Shown here one piece after another: positions 8,906-17,847 of a stretch of DNA of 64,000 nt; position 1 is the stretch's first letter, and each line of letters begins with the position of its first letter. The notes beneath the pieces are model-generated. The model did not search any database and was not told where the DNA came from. It saw only the letters and a list, made by a program, of their open reading frames with translations. The position numbers were made by a program, and so were the translations under genes. This stretch comes from Halorussus litoreus (GTDB lineage Archaea; Halobacteriota; Halobacteria; Halobacteriales; Haladaptataceae). The DNA is taken from contig NZ_QLVG01000037.1 of NCBI RefSeq assembly GCF_003382685.1, positions 1 through 64,000 of the forward strand. Reading direction: 5' to 3'.

Positions 8906-9553
8906 TCAGCCCTGCGGTTCGGGTTCGGCGGCGTCGGTCTCGCTCGTCCCGGCCTCTTCAGCCTCGTCGGCCGCCCCGCCGTCGCTCTCGTCGAGGCTTT
9001 CGAGCGCCGAGATGACCAGTTGGCGGTACTGCCCGAGGTCGGAGCCGTACTGCTCGTCGGCCATCCGGGCGTACTCGTTGGTGTCGTCGTCGAATGCTTC
9101 GATGCGGTCGAGCGTCCGCTCGGCCGTCTCGACCACCCATCGGTCGCGGGTCGAGGCGTCGACCAGCGTGATGGACTCGGGTCGCACGGAGACGTTCACC
9201 GTGCCGTCGTCGGTCTCGAAGGTCCGGGGCTTGCCCGTGATCGCGACGTACGCGGGCGGTTCGAGCTCGCGGAGCATGCTCGCAGCCTCGGGCTGGTACT
9301 GGCCCGCGTAGACGAAGAACGGGTCGCCGTTCGGGTCCACGACCCGTCCCTGCCAGTACTCGCTGTCCTCGCCGACGTCCTCGGTCTCGGTGAGCGTACC
9401 GACCACGAAGATGCGGTTGGCCCGCTCGCCGGTCGGAAGCAGGGCGTACACCGGTGCGCGCTCCTCGTCGGACTCCTTGAACGTGTGGGTCGCGTCGTTG
9501 AACTCGCCGGCGAACACGCGGCGGGCGACCTCTCGGGTGGGTGTTCCGGACAT
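8906..9553 (-). CDS. RPA-associated protein (OB-fold)
   Basis: A 215-residue partner of the single-stranded-DNA-binding protein encoded immediately upstream. An OB-fold-like region occupies about residues 50-120 (NRIFVVGTLTETEDVGED, FFVYAGQYQPEA, PAYVAITGKPRTF). The C-terminus is acidic. The ATG at 9553 directly abuts the RPA stop codon at 9554, so the two are translated from one message. In Haloferax the equivalent proteins (rpa3/rpap3 type) act together in DNA repair. I assign the pairing by length and order, not by alignment. Confidence 0.82.
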   Translation of the reverse strand: MSGTPTREVARRVFAGEFNDATHTFKESDEERAPVYALLPTGERANRIFVVGTLTETEDVGEDSEYWQGRVVDPNGDPFFVYAGQYQPEAASMLRELEPPAYVAITGKPRTFETDDGTVNVSVRPESITLVDASTRDRWVVETAERTLDRIEAFDDDTNEYARMADEQYGSDLGQYRQLVISALESLDESDGGAADEAEEAGTSETDAAEPEPQG

Positions 9554-10489
9554 TTAGATCGACCTCGCTTTGATGAGAACGTCCTCTGCGTCGGCCGGCC
9601 CGGCGAGCTCCTCAACCTCGTTGGTGAGGATGTAGCGGCCCATCGTGGGGCCGCTCACGCGGTAGTACCGGCCGAGGGTCTGCTCGCGCATCTCCTCGGC
9701 GACGACGGTCGTGTCGAGCGCGTCCATCGCCATCTCCTGAGCCTCTTCGAGGCCGATACCGGTGAACTCCTCGGTGGCCTCCTCGTCGAGGATGACCTTG
9801 TGGACCTCCTCGCCGTCGTCGAGGACGCCCTTGATGCGGAGGTCGAACTCGCCCTCGACCTCGCCGTGTTCGGAACACCGGCCGTTCTGGAGTACGCGGG
9901 TGCAGTCCTCGTCGGGACAGCGCTTGATCAGCCCGGAGCCGCTCTGGATGTCCACCAGCGCGCCCTCGACCTCGACGGTGTCGTCGCCGACCTCGATCTC
10001 CTCGTCGACCTCCTCGACGGTGGTCGTCCGGTTGAGCTTCACCGAGTAGTCGCCCTGGTACTCGTCGGAGACGAGGTTGCCGAGGCGATAGACCGTTCCC
10101 TCCTCCAGTTCCGGGAGGTCGGAGTCGGCCCACTTGGTGAACTTGATCCGGCCCGTCTCGTCGCCGAGCAGGCCGACCTGTCCCACGGCGTCGCTCCGCG
10201 GGTCCCAGAGGTCGACGATCTTGGCGGTGAGGCCGAGCCACATCTCGTCGCGGTCCACGTCCTCGACGTTCATCTGCTCGGTGCCGCCGCCACCGCTGCG
10301 GATCTCGTCGCGTTCGAGTCCCGCCTCGTCGAGGTAGTGGCTCACGACGCTGCGTCGGGCCTCCTCGAGGGGGACCCGGTACTCGTTGACGAGGTTGTCG
10401 AGGCGGTCCTCGACCTCCTCGACGGACAGGTCGAGATGCTCGGAGAACTGTTCGCTGACTTCTTCGGCGTGCTGGCGCACATCGCTCAT
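9554..10489 (-). CDS. Replication protein A-like single-stranded DNA-binding protein
   Basis: A 311-residue ssDNA-binding protein for replication and repair. An N-terminal helical part (1-70) is followed by an OB fold (about 70-170: VGLLGDETGRIKFTKWADSDL, YRLGNLVSDEYQGDYSVKLN). A zinc-finger region near residue 195 follows (KRCPDEDCTRVLQNGRCSEHG). Length and domain order match the haloarchaeal RPA3-type protein that is always followed by an RPA-associated gene. A TATA-like ttataccata (minus-strand sense) lies near 10543-10556, upstream of the ATG at 10489. Confidence 0.87.
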   Translation of the reverse strand: MSDVRQHAEEVSEQFSEHLDLSVEEVEDRLDNLVNEYRVPLEEARRSVVSHYLDEAGLERDEIRSGGGGTEQMNVEDVDRDEMWLGLTAKIVDLWDPRSDAVGQVGLLGDETGRIKFTKWADSDLPELEEGTVYRLGNLVSDEYQGDYSVKLNRTTTVEEVDEEIEVGDDTVEVEGALVDIQSGSGLIKRCPDEDCTRVLQNGRCSEHGEVEGEFDLRIKGVLDDGEEVHKVILDEEATEEFTGIGLEEAQEMAMDALDTTVVAEEMREQTLGRYYRVSGPTMGRYILTNEVEELAGPADAEDVLIKARSI

Positions 10490-10650
10490 GGTGTATCCGT
10501 CTCCGCGTCGTTTTCTTCGGGAGACATGCGACGGGTTAGTGCGCTATGGTATAAAACGCTTGGTACCCGGAGTGAAAGTGAAGGTGAAGCTCTCGACGGC
10601 TCTCCGGCCGTTTCCCGCCTCCGAGGAGTCGCACCTATGCGGACGCCCGC

Positions 10651-11355
10651 CTACGAGGATTCGAGCGCGAGCGCCGCGCCGAGGCCGACCAGCACCGACC
10701 CGGACACCCAGCGCAGGCCGTCCGCCGCGCGGGGGCGAGCCCGGAGCACCGACCGGACGCCGCCCGAGAGCAGGCCGACCGTCCCGAGGTAGAGCGCGGT
10801 CAGCGCGGCGTAGGTTCCGCCGAGCGCCAGCATCTCGACGGCCGGCGTCGCGGCCCCAACTCCGGAACCGGCGCCCGAGCCGACGAACTGGGGGAGGAAG
10901 GCGAGGAAGAACAACGCGACCTTCGGGTTGAGCACGTTGACCGTCACCCCGCGGAGGTAGCCGCTCGCGAGGTCGGCGTCGGTCGCGGTGGGGCCTGTCG
11001 CGGTTGGGTCGGCGGTTTCAGCTGCGCCGCCGGAAGCGCCCCCGGAGAGTTCGAACTCGTCGCGCCGCCGGATCGTCTGCACGCCGAGGTAGAGGATGTA
11101 GGCCGCCCCAGCGTACTTGACCGCCGCGTACGCGAGCGCGGACGCCCGCAGGAGCGCGGCGAGTCCGAGGGTCGCGGCGGTCGTGTGGACGAGGATGCCC
11201 GTGCTGACTCCCAGCGCGGAGGCGACCCCGCCGCGCTTGCCCGCGGAGACGCCCTGCGTGAGCACGAACACGGTGTCCGGGCCGGGCGTGAGGATGAGCG
11301 CCATCGCGGCCGAGACGAACACGAGGTAGGTCTGGAGGTCGATGCCCGTGAGCAT
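10651..11355 (-). CDS. LysE/RhtB-family amino-acid exporter
   Basis: A 234-residue membrane protein of the LysE/RhtB translocator family, which exports amino acids or related small molecules. The conserved N-terminus ALILTPGPDTVFVLTQGVSAGKRGG and GVSTGILVHTTAATLGLAALL are seen, and about six hydrophobic segments are present. A loop near residues 115-135 is an Ala/Thr-rich insertion. It stands alone between the RPA operon and the accessory region. The substrate cannot be told from sequence. Confidence 0.85.
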   Translation of the reverse strand: MLTGIDLQTYLVFVSAAMALILTPGPDTVFVLTQGVSAGKRGGVASALGVSTGILVHTTAATLGLAALLRASALAYAAVKYAGAAYILYLGVQTIRRRDEFELSGGASGGAAETADPTATGPTATDADLASGYLRGVTVNVLNPKVALFFLAFLPQFVGSGAGSGVGAATPAVEMLALGGTYAALTALYLGTVGLLSGGVRSVLRARPRAADGLRWVSGSVLVGLGAALALESS

Positions 11356-11538
11356 TCGAGTAGGGTAGCCATCGGCAGTGCGGGAGGTAAACGTGGTGCT
11401 TTCCGTAATTCGAGCCGAACCCGAACCGGGAGCCTCGAAGCGTTCGGACCCTCACCCGCAAGTTCCCCCTCCCTTCCCACCAGTTCGTCCGGCCGGGTCG
11501 GTCAGTTGGCCGTTCGGGTGCGTCTCGATCAGCACAGG

Positions 11539-12666
11539 TTATCGCGTCGAGGACTCGTCTCTCGAATCACGTCGTCCCGCTCCCCCGGTCACGTCCAGGG
11601 GCTCGTCCAGTTGCAGCGGGATCTCCCGGAACGGACGGGCGAGCGGGAGCGTGACGTTGGTGTCGGCGTACTCCGAGACGACCATTCCGGCGAGCGTTTC
11701 GAGTCCGTGAGTCGCCCGCGTTCCCGGCGACGGGTTGGTGGCGCGACCTGCGAGGACATCCGCGATGTGTTCGGTGGCGTTTTCGAAGAGTCGCTGTGCG
11801 GGCACCATTCCCGATTCGTGCGTCGAGTGTCGCCCCGAGATGTCCGTCTGCCACAGTTCTTCGAGCGGTTCCGGCGGACTGACTGACGTCCACCCGTCTT
11901 CGTCGACGCGCCGGTAGCGCACCTCGTGCGGGGCGTCCGCTGCGATGCTGAGGGGCAAGGACAGGGTCCCCGCGGTCCCCTCGACGGTGAGCCGACTCGC
12001 AGCGGTGGGTCGTGGCTCGACGTACGCGACGACGCCGTTGTCCATGACCAACGTTCCCCCTCCCTCGAACCGGGTGGCCCCCTCGGACGCCACCGGTTCG
12101 ACGCACCCACCACGGACGTTTCGAACCTTCGCGTCGAGGAGATAGAGGACGAGATCGACGTAGTGCGTGCCGATGTTGAGGAACTCCGCCCCGGCGAACA
12201 GGCGCACCGACTGCACCTCGCCGAGAAGCGTTCGGTCGTGAAGCAGTTCGTGGACGGTCTCGAACAGCGACGAGAACCGCCGGGAGTGGTTGACGACGAG
12301 TTCGACGCCGGCCTCCTCGCAGGCAGCCACCATCTCGTCGGCGCGGCTAACCGTCGTCGCAATCGGTTTCTCACACCAGATGACGTCCGGATCTGCCGAC
12401 GACTCGACGACGTCGAGGACGTGAGCGTGGTGGTAACGGTCCGGCGTCGCGACCGAGACGACGTCCAACGCTTCGCTGTCGAGCATCGCGGCGTGGTCGC
12501 AGTAGCGATTGGTGTCCGGAACGCCCCACCGCTCGCCCATTTCGGCGACCAACGTCTCGTCGAGGTCGGAGATCGTCGCGAGGTCGATCTCGTCGGATTC
12601 GATGAACGCCTCGGCGTGGTTCCGGCCGACCCGACCGAACCCGATGACACCAGCCTTGTACGTCAT
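11539..12666 (-). CDS. Gfo/Idh/MocA-family NAD(P)-dependent sugar oxidoreductase
   Basis: A 375-residue dehydrogenase with an N-terminal Rossmann fold (GFGRVGRNHAEAF at residues 9-21) and the family CEKPIATT motif near residue 98. The substrate-binding domain follows. Such enzymes oxidise or reduce sugars and nucleotide sugars. It is divergent from the PtmA-like SDR across a 207 bp AT-rich gap. PtmA-type SDRs often occur beside Gfo/Idh proteins in flagellin and legionaminic-acid loci, so a role in making the precursor sugar is inferred. It opens the accessory region. Confidence 0.82.
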   Translation of the reverse strand: MTYKAGVIGFGRVGRNHAEAFIESDEIDLATISDLDETLVAEMGERWGVPDTNRYCDHAAMLDSEALDVVSVATPDRYHHAHVLDVVESSADPDVIWCEKPIATTVSRADEMVAACEEAGVELVVNHSRRFSSLFETVHELLHDRTLLGEVQSVRLFAGAEFLNIGTHYVDLVLYLLDAKVRNVRGGCVEPVASEGATRFEGGGTLVMDNGVVAYVEPRPTAASRLTVEGTAGTLSLPLSIAADAPHEVRYRRVDEDGWTSVSPPEPLEELWQTDISGRHSTHESGMVPAQRLFENATEHIADVLAGRATNPSPGTRATHGLETLAGMVVSEYADTNVTLPLARPFREIPLQLDEPLDVTGGAGRRDSRDESSTR

Positions 12667-12873
12667 TTAGTGAAGGGTCCAGACGGGCTGCCTTTATTAT
12701 TTTGATTTTGTGAATTCTGGAATGTTCTAAAAATGGCTCGTATTTTAATGCCTTCGGGCCGAAAAGAGATCTATGCAACGATTGCGAACGATCCGACTCG
12801 CGACGAACAGCCGGCGAACGCGGCCGCGACCGAATCACCGACTCGCCGACCGGCCTTCGGCTGGAGCGCGACG
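12667..12873. promoter_or_regulatory. Divergent AT-rich promoter region
   Basis: A 207 bp gap between the divergent Gfo/Idh and SDR genes, much richer in A+T than its surroundings. Runs such as tttattattttgatttt (from about 12693) fit the TATA region of the Gfo/Idh gene at the usual 25-35 bases from its ATG. A second AT-rich run (cgtattttaatg near 12740) could serve the SDR gene and would leave a leader of roughly 100 bases if its ATG is at 12874. Confidence 0.45.
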
Positions 12874-13650
12874 ATGACGGACGCGTTCGACCTCCACGGG
12901 AAGACGGCGGTCGTTACCGGTGGTGCCGGACTCATCGGACGAGCGGTAAGTCGCGGGCTCGCGGACCACGGTGCGACCGTCGTCGTCGCCGACGTGGACG
13001 CCAGTCGCGGGGGCAAGGTTGCCGACGAGATCGGCGGACACGCCCACTTCGCGTCGGTCGACGTTACCGACGAAGACGACGTGGAGACGCTGATCGAGAC
13101 GACGGTCGAGAACTTCGGTTCGCTCGACGTCCTCGTCAACAGCGCCTACCCGCGCAACGAGAACTACGGGCAGTCGTACGAGGAGATGACGTTGGACGAC
13201 TGGGAGGAGAACGTCACCCTCAATCTGAACAGCTACTTCTCGGCCGCGTATCGGGCGTCGGCCGCGATGAGAGCACAGGAAACCGGCGGTTCCATCGTCA
13301 ACTTCGGCTCGATCTACGGCGTACAGGCCCCCGATTTTACCCTGTACGAGGGAACGGACCTGACGAGTCCGGTGGAGTACGCCGCGATCAAGGGCGGCGT
13401 TCTCAACCTCACGCGGTATCTGGCGTCGTACCTCGGCGAACACGGCGTTCGAGTCAACGCCGTGAGTCCCGGCGGGGTGTACAACGACCAAGGCGAAACC
13501 TTCGTCCGGCAGTACGAGGAGCGAACGCCGCTCGGACGGATGGCGAATCCGGACGACCTCGTCGGTGCGGTCGTCTACCTGGCGTCCGACGCCGCCTCGT
13601 ACGTGACCGGACAGAACCTCGTGGTCGACGGCGGGTGGACGATCAGCTAG
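12874..13650 (+). CDS. PtmA-like short-chain dehydrogenase/reductase
   Basis: A 258-residue SDR. The cofactor site is VTGGAGLIGRAV and the catalytic Tyr/Lys are in EYAAIKGG. The usual NNAG motif is replaced by NSAYPRN, as in flagellin-modification protein PtmA relatives. In Campylobacter PtmA takes part in making the GDP-GlcNAc precursor of legionaminic acid. ATG at 12874 was preferred over 12733 because the SDR fold begins there and the extra 47 residues look non-coding. The end overlaps the convergent acetyltransferase by 4 bases. Confidence 0.8.
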   Translation: MTDAFDLHGKTAVVTGGAGLIGRAVSRGLADHGATVVVADVDASRGGKVADEIGGHAHFASVDVTDEDDVETLIETTVENFGSLDVLVNSAYPRNENYGQSYEEMTLDDWEENVTLNLNSYFSAAYRASAAMRAQETGGSIVNFGSIYGVQAPDFTLYEGTDLTSPVEYAAIKGGVLNLTRYLASYLGEHGVRVNAVSPGGVYNDQGETFVRQYEERTPLGRMANPDDLVGAVVYLASDAASYVTGQNLVVDGGWTIS

Positions 13651-14282
13651 CGTCGTGACTGTTCGAGGGGCTCTGCGGGAACGCCAGCGACGGTCGCCTC
13701 CGGCGGGACGTCTTCGACGACGACCGATCCTGCGCCGACGAGCGCACTCTCGCCTATTTCGACGTGGTCGCGAACGGTCGCACCCGCGCCGACGAACGCG
13801 TCGGCGGCGACGCGAACCCCGCCTGCGAGCGTCGCGTTCGGAGCGACGATGCTCCCGGCACCGACCGCAACGTCGTGCGAGAGGTTGACGGCGCTGTCGA
13901 CGAGGACGTGGTCGTCGAGGTGGACGCCGGGCCCCACGTACGTCTGTGCGTTGATGGTGACGCCCTCGCCGAGCGTGGCAGTCGCGGACACGGTCGCGTC
14001 GTCGTCGATGGCTTCGAAGAACTCGATTCCTCGCTTCCGGATCAGTTCCGCGAGTTCGAGTCGAACGCCCTGGCTCGCACCGAACGCGACGAGCGCCCGC
14101 GTCTCGGCGGCGTCGAACTCCGGTAGCTTCTCGCTCCCGCCGACGACTTCCGCGTCGCCGATCCGTTCCCCGTGTCGATCCGGGTCGTCGTCGAGAACGA
14201 CCACGTCGTCCGCCTCGTCCCGCCGGTCGAGGATGTCGAGGACGACTCGCGCCTGTTCGCCTGCACAGTACAGGACTTTCAT
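13647..14282 (-). CDS. NeuD/PglD-type sugar acetyltransferase
   Basis: A 211-residue acyltransferase with an N-terminal Rossmann-like domain (MKVLYCAGEQARVVLDIL) and a C-terminal left-handed beta-helix of hexapeptide repeats (VSATATLGEGVTINAQTYVG, VAPNATLAGGVRVAADAFVG). In bacteria these enzymes acetylate the amino group of UDP-4-amino sugars (PglD, LegH) or the hydroxyls of sialic acid (NeuD). Here it is the last gene of the neuB-neuC-neuD arm, so acetylation of the nonulosonic acid or its precursor is inferred. It could fill the LegH step, for which no other candidate is seen. Confidence 0.82.
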   Translation of the reverse strand: MKVLYCAGEQARVVLDILDRRDEADDVVVLDDDPDRHGERIGDAEVVGGSEKLPEFDAAETRALVAFGASQGVRLELAELIRKRGIEFFEAIDDDATVSATATLGEGVTINAQTYVGPGVHLDDHVLVDSAVNLSHDVAVGAGSIVAPNATLAGGVRVAADAFVGAGATVRDHVEIGESALVGAGSVVVEDVPPEATVAGVPAEPLEQSRR

Positions 14283-14285
14283 CGA

Positions 14286-14361
14286 TAGGTGATCCGTTTC
14301 GTGGGTGTCATCGGTAGACGATCCGTTTCGTGACCATCATCAGTAGGTGATCCGTTTCGTG
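14286..14361. repeat. 29-bp tandem triplication at the neuC 3' end
   Basis: The motif taggtgatccgtttcgtg occurs at 14286, 14315 (two mismatches) and 14344, an exact 29-base period. The third copy covers the last codons and stop of the neuC gene. The other two fill the gap to neuD. It looks like local tandem duplication of a gene end. Confidence 0.85.
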
Positions 14362-15494
14362 AGCAAGTCGTCGTCGAGTGGGACCGTCGCCAATCGATCT
14401 GCGATTCGTTCCCCCGCTCCACCGCGGTCGTACGGATTGTCGCACGTCCGTGCTCGCCGCTCGACGCGGTCGTCGTGGAGTGCGGCGTCGACGGCGTTCC
14501 GTATCGCGTCGGTCTCGTGGGGAACGCTCGTCGCGTTCGCCGCACGCTCTCGGCCGGTCTGTCGCGGGCCGACGTCGACGACCGGAAGACCGAACGACGG
14601 CGCTTCGATGATGGCGCTACTGGAGTTGCCGATCATGACGTCCGCCGCGTCGAGAAGGCCGAGATACTGCCGTCGCGGCAGGTTGTCGTAGGTCGTCAGT
14701 TGCTCCGACTCGGGGTGGGACCGGATCGCTTCGATGATCCGCTTGCCGCCCGCGTCGGTGTTCGGATAGATGACGGTGATCTGACCGTCGAAGTCGGTGA
14801 CCGCGTCGAGCGTGCGTCGCATCTGTTCGCCCGCCCGTCGTGGCCGTGTCGTCACCGGATGCTGGACGACGAGCAGCAGCGGCCGCTCCGCGTCGAATCC
14901 CAACTCCGCTCTGAGGACGCTGGCGTCGTCGTACTCGCCAGCGACGACGTCGTCGACCCCCGGCGTTCCGACCGTCGTCACCCGCCACTCCTCCTCCCCG
15001 AGGCCCAGTAACCGCTCCTTGCTCCGCTCGGTCGCGGGGAAGTGGAGGTGTGCGAACTTTGTGAGTGCGTGTCGGATGCTGTCGTCTATCGTGGCCCCCT
15101 GCATCGCGTCACCGCCGTGGACGTGCGCGACGGGGATCTGCAGATGTGCCGCGGCGACGCCCGCCGCGAACGCCTCGTTTCGGTCACCGAGAACCAGCAC
15201 GACGTCCGGGTCGATGTCGGTGAGCGTCTCCGCGAGGCCGCTGATTCCCAGTCCGAGCGACTTCGCCATCCCGACTCCCGTGTCGCTTTCGAGGAGCGTA
15301 TCGACGGTGCTGGTCACGTCGAACCCGTCCGAGCGGATCTCCTCGACGGTCGAGCCGTGTTGTCGGGAGAGATGCATTCCGGTCGCGACGACCGTGAGTT
15401 GTAGCTCCGACCGCCGCCGGATCTCCGTCATCGACGACTTGAGAAGTCCGTACTCCGCGCGCGTTCCGGTCACGACGGTGATGGTCCGTGTCAC
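14340..15494 (-). CDS. neuC: Hydrolysing nucleotide-GlcNAc 2-epimerase (NeuC/LegG type)
   Basis: Removes the nucleotide and epimerises the sugar at C2, giving ManNAc or the 6-deoxy diamino-mannose used by NeuB-type synthases. It is a 384-residue GT-B-fold enzyme with VVTGTRAEYGLLKSSM at the N-terminus, VLGDRNEAFAAG and the HVHGGDAMQGATIDDSIRHA block typical of NeuC/LegG. The GTG start at 15494 overlaps the neuB stop (GTGA), so the two are coupled. Whether the donor is UDP- or GDP-linked cannot be told. Confidence 0.88.
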   Translation of the reverse strand: MTRTITVVTGTRAEYGLLKSSMTEIRRRSELQLTVVATGMHLSRQHGSTVEEIRSDGFDVTSTVDTLLESDTGVGMAKSLGLGISGLAETLTDIDPDVVLVLGDRNEAFAAGVAAAHLQIPVAHVHGGDAMQGATIDDSIRHALTKFAHLHFPATERSKERLLGLGEEEWRVTTVGTPGVDDVVAGEYDDASVLRAELGFDAERPLLLVVQHPVTTRPRRAGEQMRRTLDAVTDFDGQITVIYPNTDAGGKRIIEAIRSHPESEQLTTYDNLPRRQYLGLLDAADVMIGNSSSAIIEAPSFGLPVVDVGPRQTGRERAANATSVPHETDAIRNAVDAALHDDRVERRARTCDNPYDRGGAGERIADRLATVPLDDDLLTKRITY

Positions 15495-16558
15495 GTCTGT
15501 CCCTCACTCCAGTTGTCGCCCTCGACGTCGGCCCCCGTTATCGGGTCGTGCGGTTCGAGCGCCGCCGTCGTGCGACGACCGACGACAGATTCGAGTTCCG
15601 AAGGCGGAAGTCCGTCCGCAGGTCGCAGGACCGACACCGCGTCCCGCCGGATCGTCTCGCCCCGTTCGAGGGCAGTCGCAGCGTGGAGGCTCTTTCGTGC
15701 AACCGTCCTGTTCTCCATCTCGGCAGCTACCGGTGCCTTCTCACGACTCCCGCGAGCGGTCGCCGCCGAGCGAGCGATCTCGACCGTTCGTACGAGTTCG
15801 CCCGGTTCGAGCGACGCTTCGTGGTCGGGCCCCGGAAGCGTCCGGTCGAGCGTGAAGTGCTTCTCGACGACGGTCGCCCCGGCTGCAACGGCGAACCCCG
15901 GCGTCTCGAGTGCCGTCGTGTGGTCCGAATAGCCGACCGGGACGGGAAAACGGTCGTCCAGAGTCGCCATCGCGCGGAGGTTGACGGCGTCCATCTCGGC
16001 CGGGTACGACGAGACGCAGTGGAGCAGCGTCACTGGAACCTCGTCGCTCGCCTCCCGTATCGCGGCGTAGGCGTCCTCGACTTCCGCTATCGTCGCCATC
16101 CCCGTACTCACGATCATCGGGCGCTCGAATCGAGCGACGTGCCGTAACAACGGGTGGTTCGTGAGGTCGCCGGAGCCGATCTTGATCGCTGGAACGTCGA
16201 GTTCGTCGAGGAGGTTGGCGCTCTCGACGTCGAACGGCGTCGAGAGGAAGGTTATCCTCCTCGACTCGCAGTAATCGAGCAGTTCCTCGTGATCGGATTC
16301 GCTCAGCTCGTATCGTTCGAGCATGTCCCGCTGCACCTCCTCGGAACCGCTCCGTTCGGTCTGGTAGTTGGCCTTCGGTGCCTCTTTCGTGACGAGTCGG
16401 TCAGCAGTGAAGGTCTGAAACTTGATCGCGTCCGCACCAGTCTCCGCAGCGACGTCGATCAGCTCCCGTGCGCGAGAGAGAGTTCCGTTGTGGTTGACTC
16501 CAGCCTCGGCGATGAAGAACACTGAACCGTCCCCCGTTCTCCTCTCGTCGATTCGCAT
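15491..16558 (-). CDS. neuB: Nonulosonic acid synthase (NeuB/LegI type)
   Basis: Condenses a mannosamine-type sugar with phosphoenolpyruvate to form a nine-carbon nonulosonic acid (sialic or legionaminic acid). It has 355 residues: an N-terminal TIM barrel with FIAEAGVNHNG at about 15-25, KFQTFTADRLVTKEAP and GSGDLTNHPLL, and a C-terminal SAF antifreeze-like domain (about 285-350; ARKSLHAATALERGETI, LEPHDPITGADVEG). ATG 16558 was chosen over 16576 because MRIDERR leads directly into the barrel. It is first in the minus-strand arm and divergent from the LegB-like gene. Confidence 0.9.
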   Translation of the reverse strand: MRIDERRTGDGSVFFIAEAGVNHNGTLSRARELIDVAAETGADAIKFQTFTADRLVTKEAPKANYQTERSGSEEVQRDMLERYELSESDHEELLDYCESRRITFLSTPFDVESANLLDELDVPAIKIGSGDLTNHPLLRHVARFERPMIVSTGMATIAEVEDAYAAIREASDEVPVTLLHCVSSYPAEMDAVNLRAMATLDDRFPVPVGYSDHTTALETPGFAVAAGATVVEKHFTLDRTLPGPDHEASLEPGELVRTVEIARSAATARGSREKAPVAAEMENRTVARKSLHAATALERGETIRRDAVSVLRPADGLPPSELESVVGRRTTAALEPHDPITGADVEGDNWSEGQT

Positions 16559-16788
16559 ACCCCCTCTTCCTTTCAAAGAGCATTATACTTTGTTGTTTCT
16601 CGAGTACCGGTGAGAAGAGCTCGTTCGGCGGTACGGTGGCGTCGATGTCGTCGCCGGTCGCGTCGAGTTGTCGTCGCCGGTCGGCGCTATCCCGCACTCG
16701 GACATCGAGACGTTCTATTCATCTCCAGTTGTCGAATCCAGAATTGAAAACGCTAGTTTTATTTGGTGGTACGAATCCTATTTAACAA
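16559..16788. promoter_or_regulatory. Divergent promoter region of the nonulosonic-acid locus
   Basis: A 230 bp gap between neuB (minus) and the LegB-like gene (plus). For the plus gene a TATA-like agttttatttgg lies at 16755-16766, 23-34 bases before the ATG. For neuB the run cattatactttg at about 16580-16591 (minus sense CAAAGTATAATG) lies about 22-33 bases before its ATG. Both arms can therefore give nearly leaderless transcripts from one control region. Confidence 0.5.
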
Positions 16789-17847
16789 ATGAATTCACTA
16801 CGGGACAAAACTGCACTCGTGACCGGAGGGGGTGGTTTTATCGGGAGCACACTCGTCGAACGAATAGCCGACGAGGGGGTCGAAGAGGTCCGAGTCTTCG
16901 ACAACGACGAACAGAGTCTGTTCCGCCTGAAGAGGCGACTCGACGGGAACGGACACCCTCTCAACTTCGTCCTCGGTGACCTCCGAGATGAGAATCGAGT
17001 ACGGACGGTCATGGAAGACGTCGACGTCGTTTTCCACGCTGGGGCGATCAAACACGTGGGACTCAGCGAGTACAATCCGTTCGAGGCCGCACAGACGAAC
17101 GTCACGGGCACGAAGCACGTCGTCCGTGCCGCGTTCGACGAGGAGATCGACTCGTTGGTCGCCGTCAGCACGGACAAGGCCTCGAACCCGACGTCGGTCA
17201 TGGGTGCGACGAAGCTCATCATGGAGCGAATCGTCGTCGCGGCGAACACCTACAACCACGACACCAGCTTCAACTGCGTCCGATTCGGCAACGTCCTCGG
17301 TTCGACCGGGTCGGTCGTTCCGGTGTTCCTCGATCAGATCAGAAACGGCGGCCCCCTCACCGTCACCAACCCCGAGATGACGCGGTTCACTATGTCCCCG
17401 GACCGTGCAGCCGATCTCATTCTCGAGGCCAACGAATCCATGACCCAGGGAGAGATCGTCATCCCGAAGATGCCCGCGTTCCGGGTCGGAGACCTCGCGG
17501 AGGGACTCCGGGCCGAGTACGCGCCGACCCACGGCTACGACGGCGAGGACATCGGTGTTGAGATTGTCGGGGGCCGACCCGGCGAACGCGTCCACGAGAA
17601 ACTCGTCTCCTCCGACGAGATCGAGAACACCTACGAAGTCGACGACAAGTTCGTTCTCCTCCCACACGTCGATTTCGGCGAGGAGTTCCCGTACGAGATG
17701 GAGAGTTCGCTCGATCACGAGTACACGTCGGTGGACTCGAAACTCCTCTCACCGAGCGAGATCGCCGAACGGGTGAAGTCACAGTTTCCGCCACGGTCGT
17801 CGCCGGTTCGAGGCACGACTCGCCAGAAACCGACCTCGAAGCTATGA
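16789..17847 (+). CDS. Nucleotide-sugar 4,6-dehydratase (LegB/CapD type)
   Basis: A 352-residue extended SDR that forms a 4-keto-6-deoxy sugar from UDP- or GDP-GlcNAc, the first committed step towards diamino sugars and legionaminic acid. The Rossmann motif is VTGGGGFIGSTLVERI. The active-site block is STDKASNPTSVMGATKLIMER, with the Met-Gly-Ala-Thr-Lys form used by CapD/FlaA1/LegB in place of Tyr-x3-Lys. GRPGERVHEKL near residue 262 is another family block. The stop overlaps the aminotransferase start (ATGA). Confidence 0.87.
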   Translation: MNSLRDKTALVTGGGGFIGSTLVERIADEGVEEVRVFDNDEQSLFRLKRRLDGNGHPLNFVLGDLRDENRVRTVMEDVDVVFHAGAIKHVGLSEYNPFEAAQTNVTGTKHVVRAAFDEEIDSLVAVSTDKASNPTSVMGATKLIMERIVVAANTYNHDTSFNCVRFGNVLGSTGSVVPVFLDQIRNGGPLTVTNPEMTRFTMSPDRAADLILEANESMTQGEIVIPKMPAFRVGDLAEGLRAEYAPTHGYDGEDIGVEIVGGRPGERVHEKLVSSDEIENTYEVDDKFVLLPHVDFGEEFPYEMESSLDHEYTSVDSKLLSPSEIAERVKSQFPPRSSPVRGTTRQKPTSKL

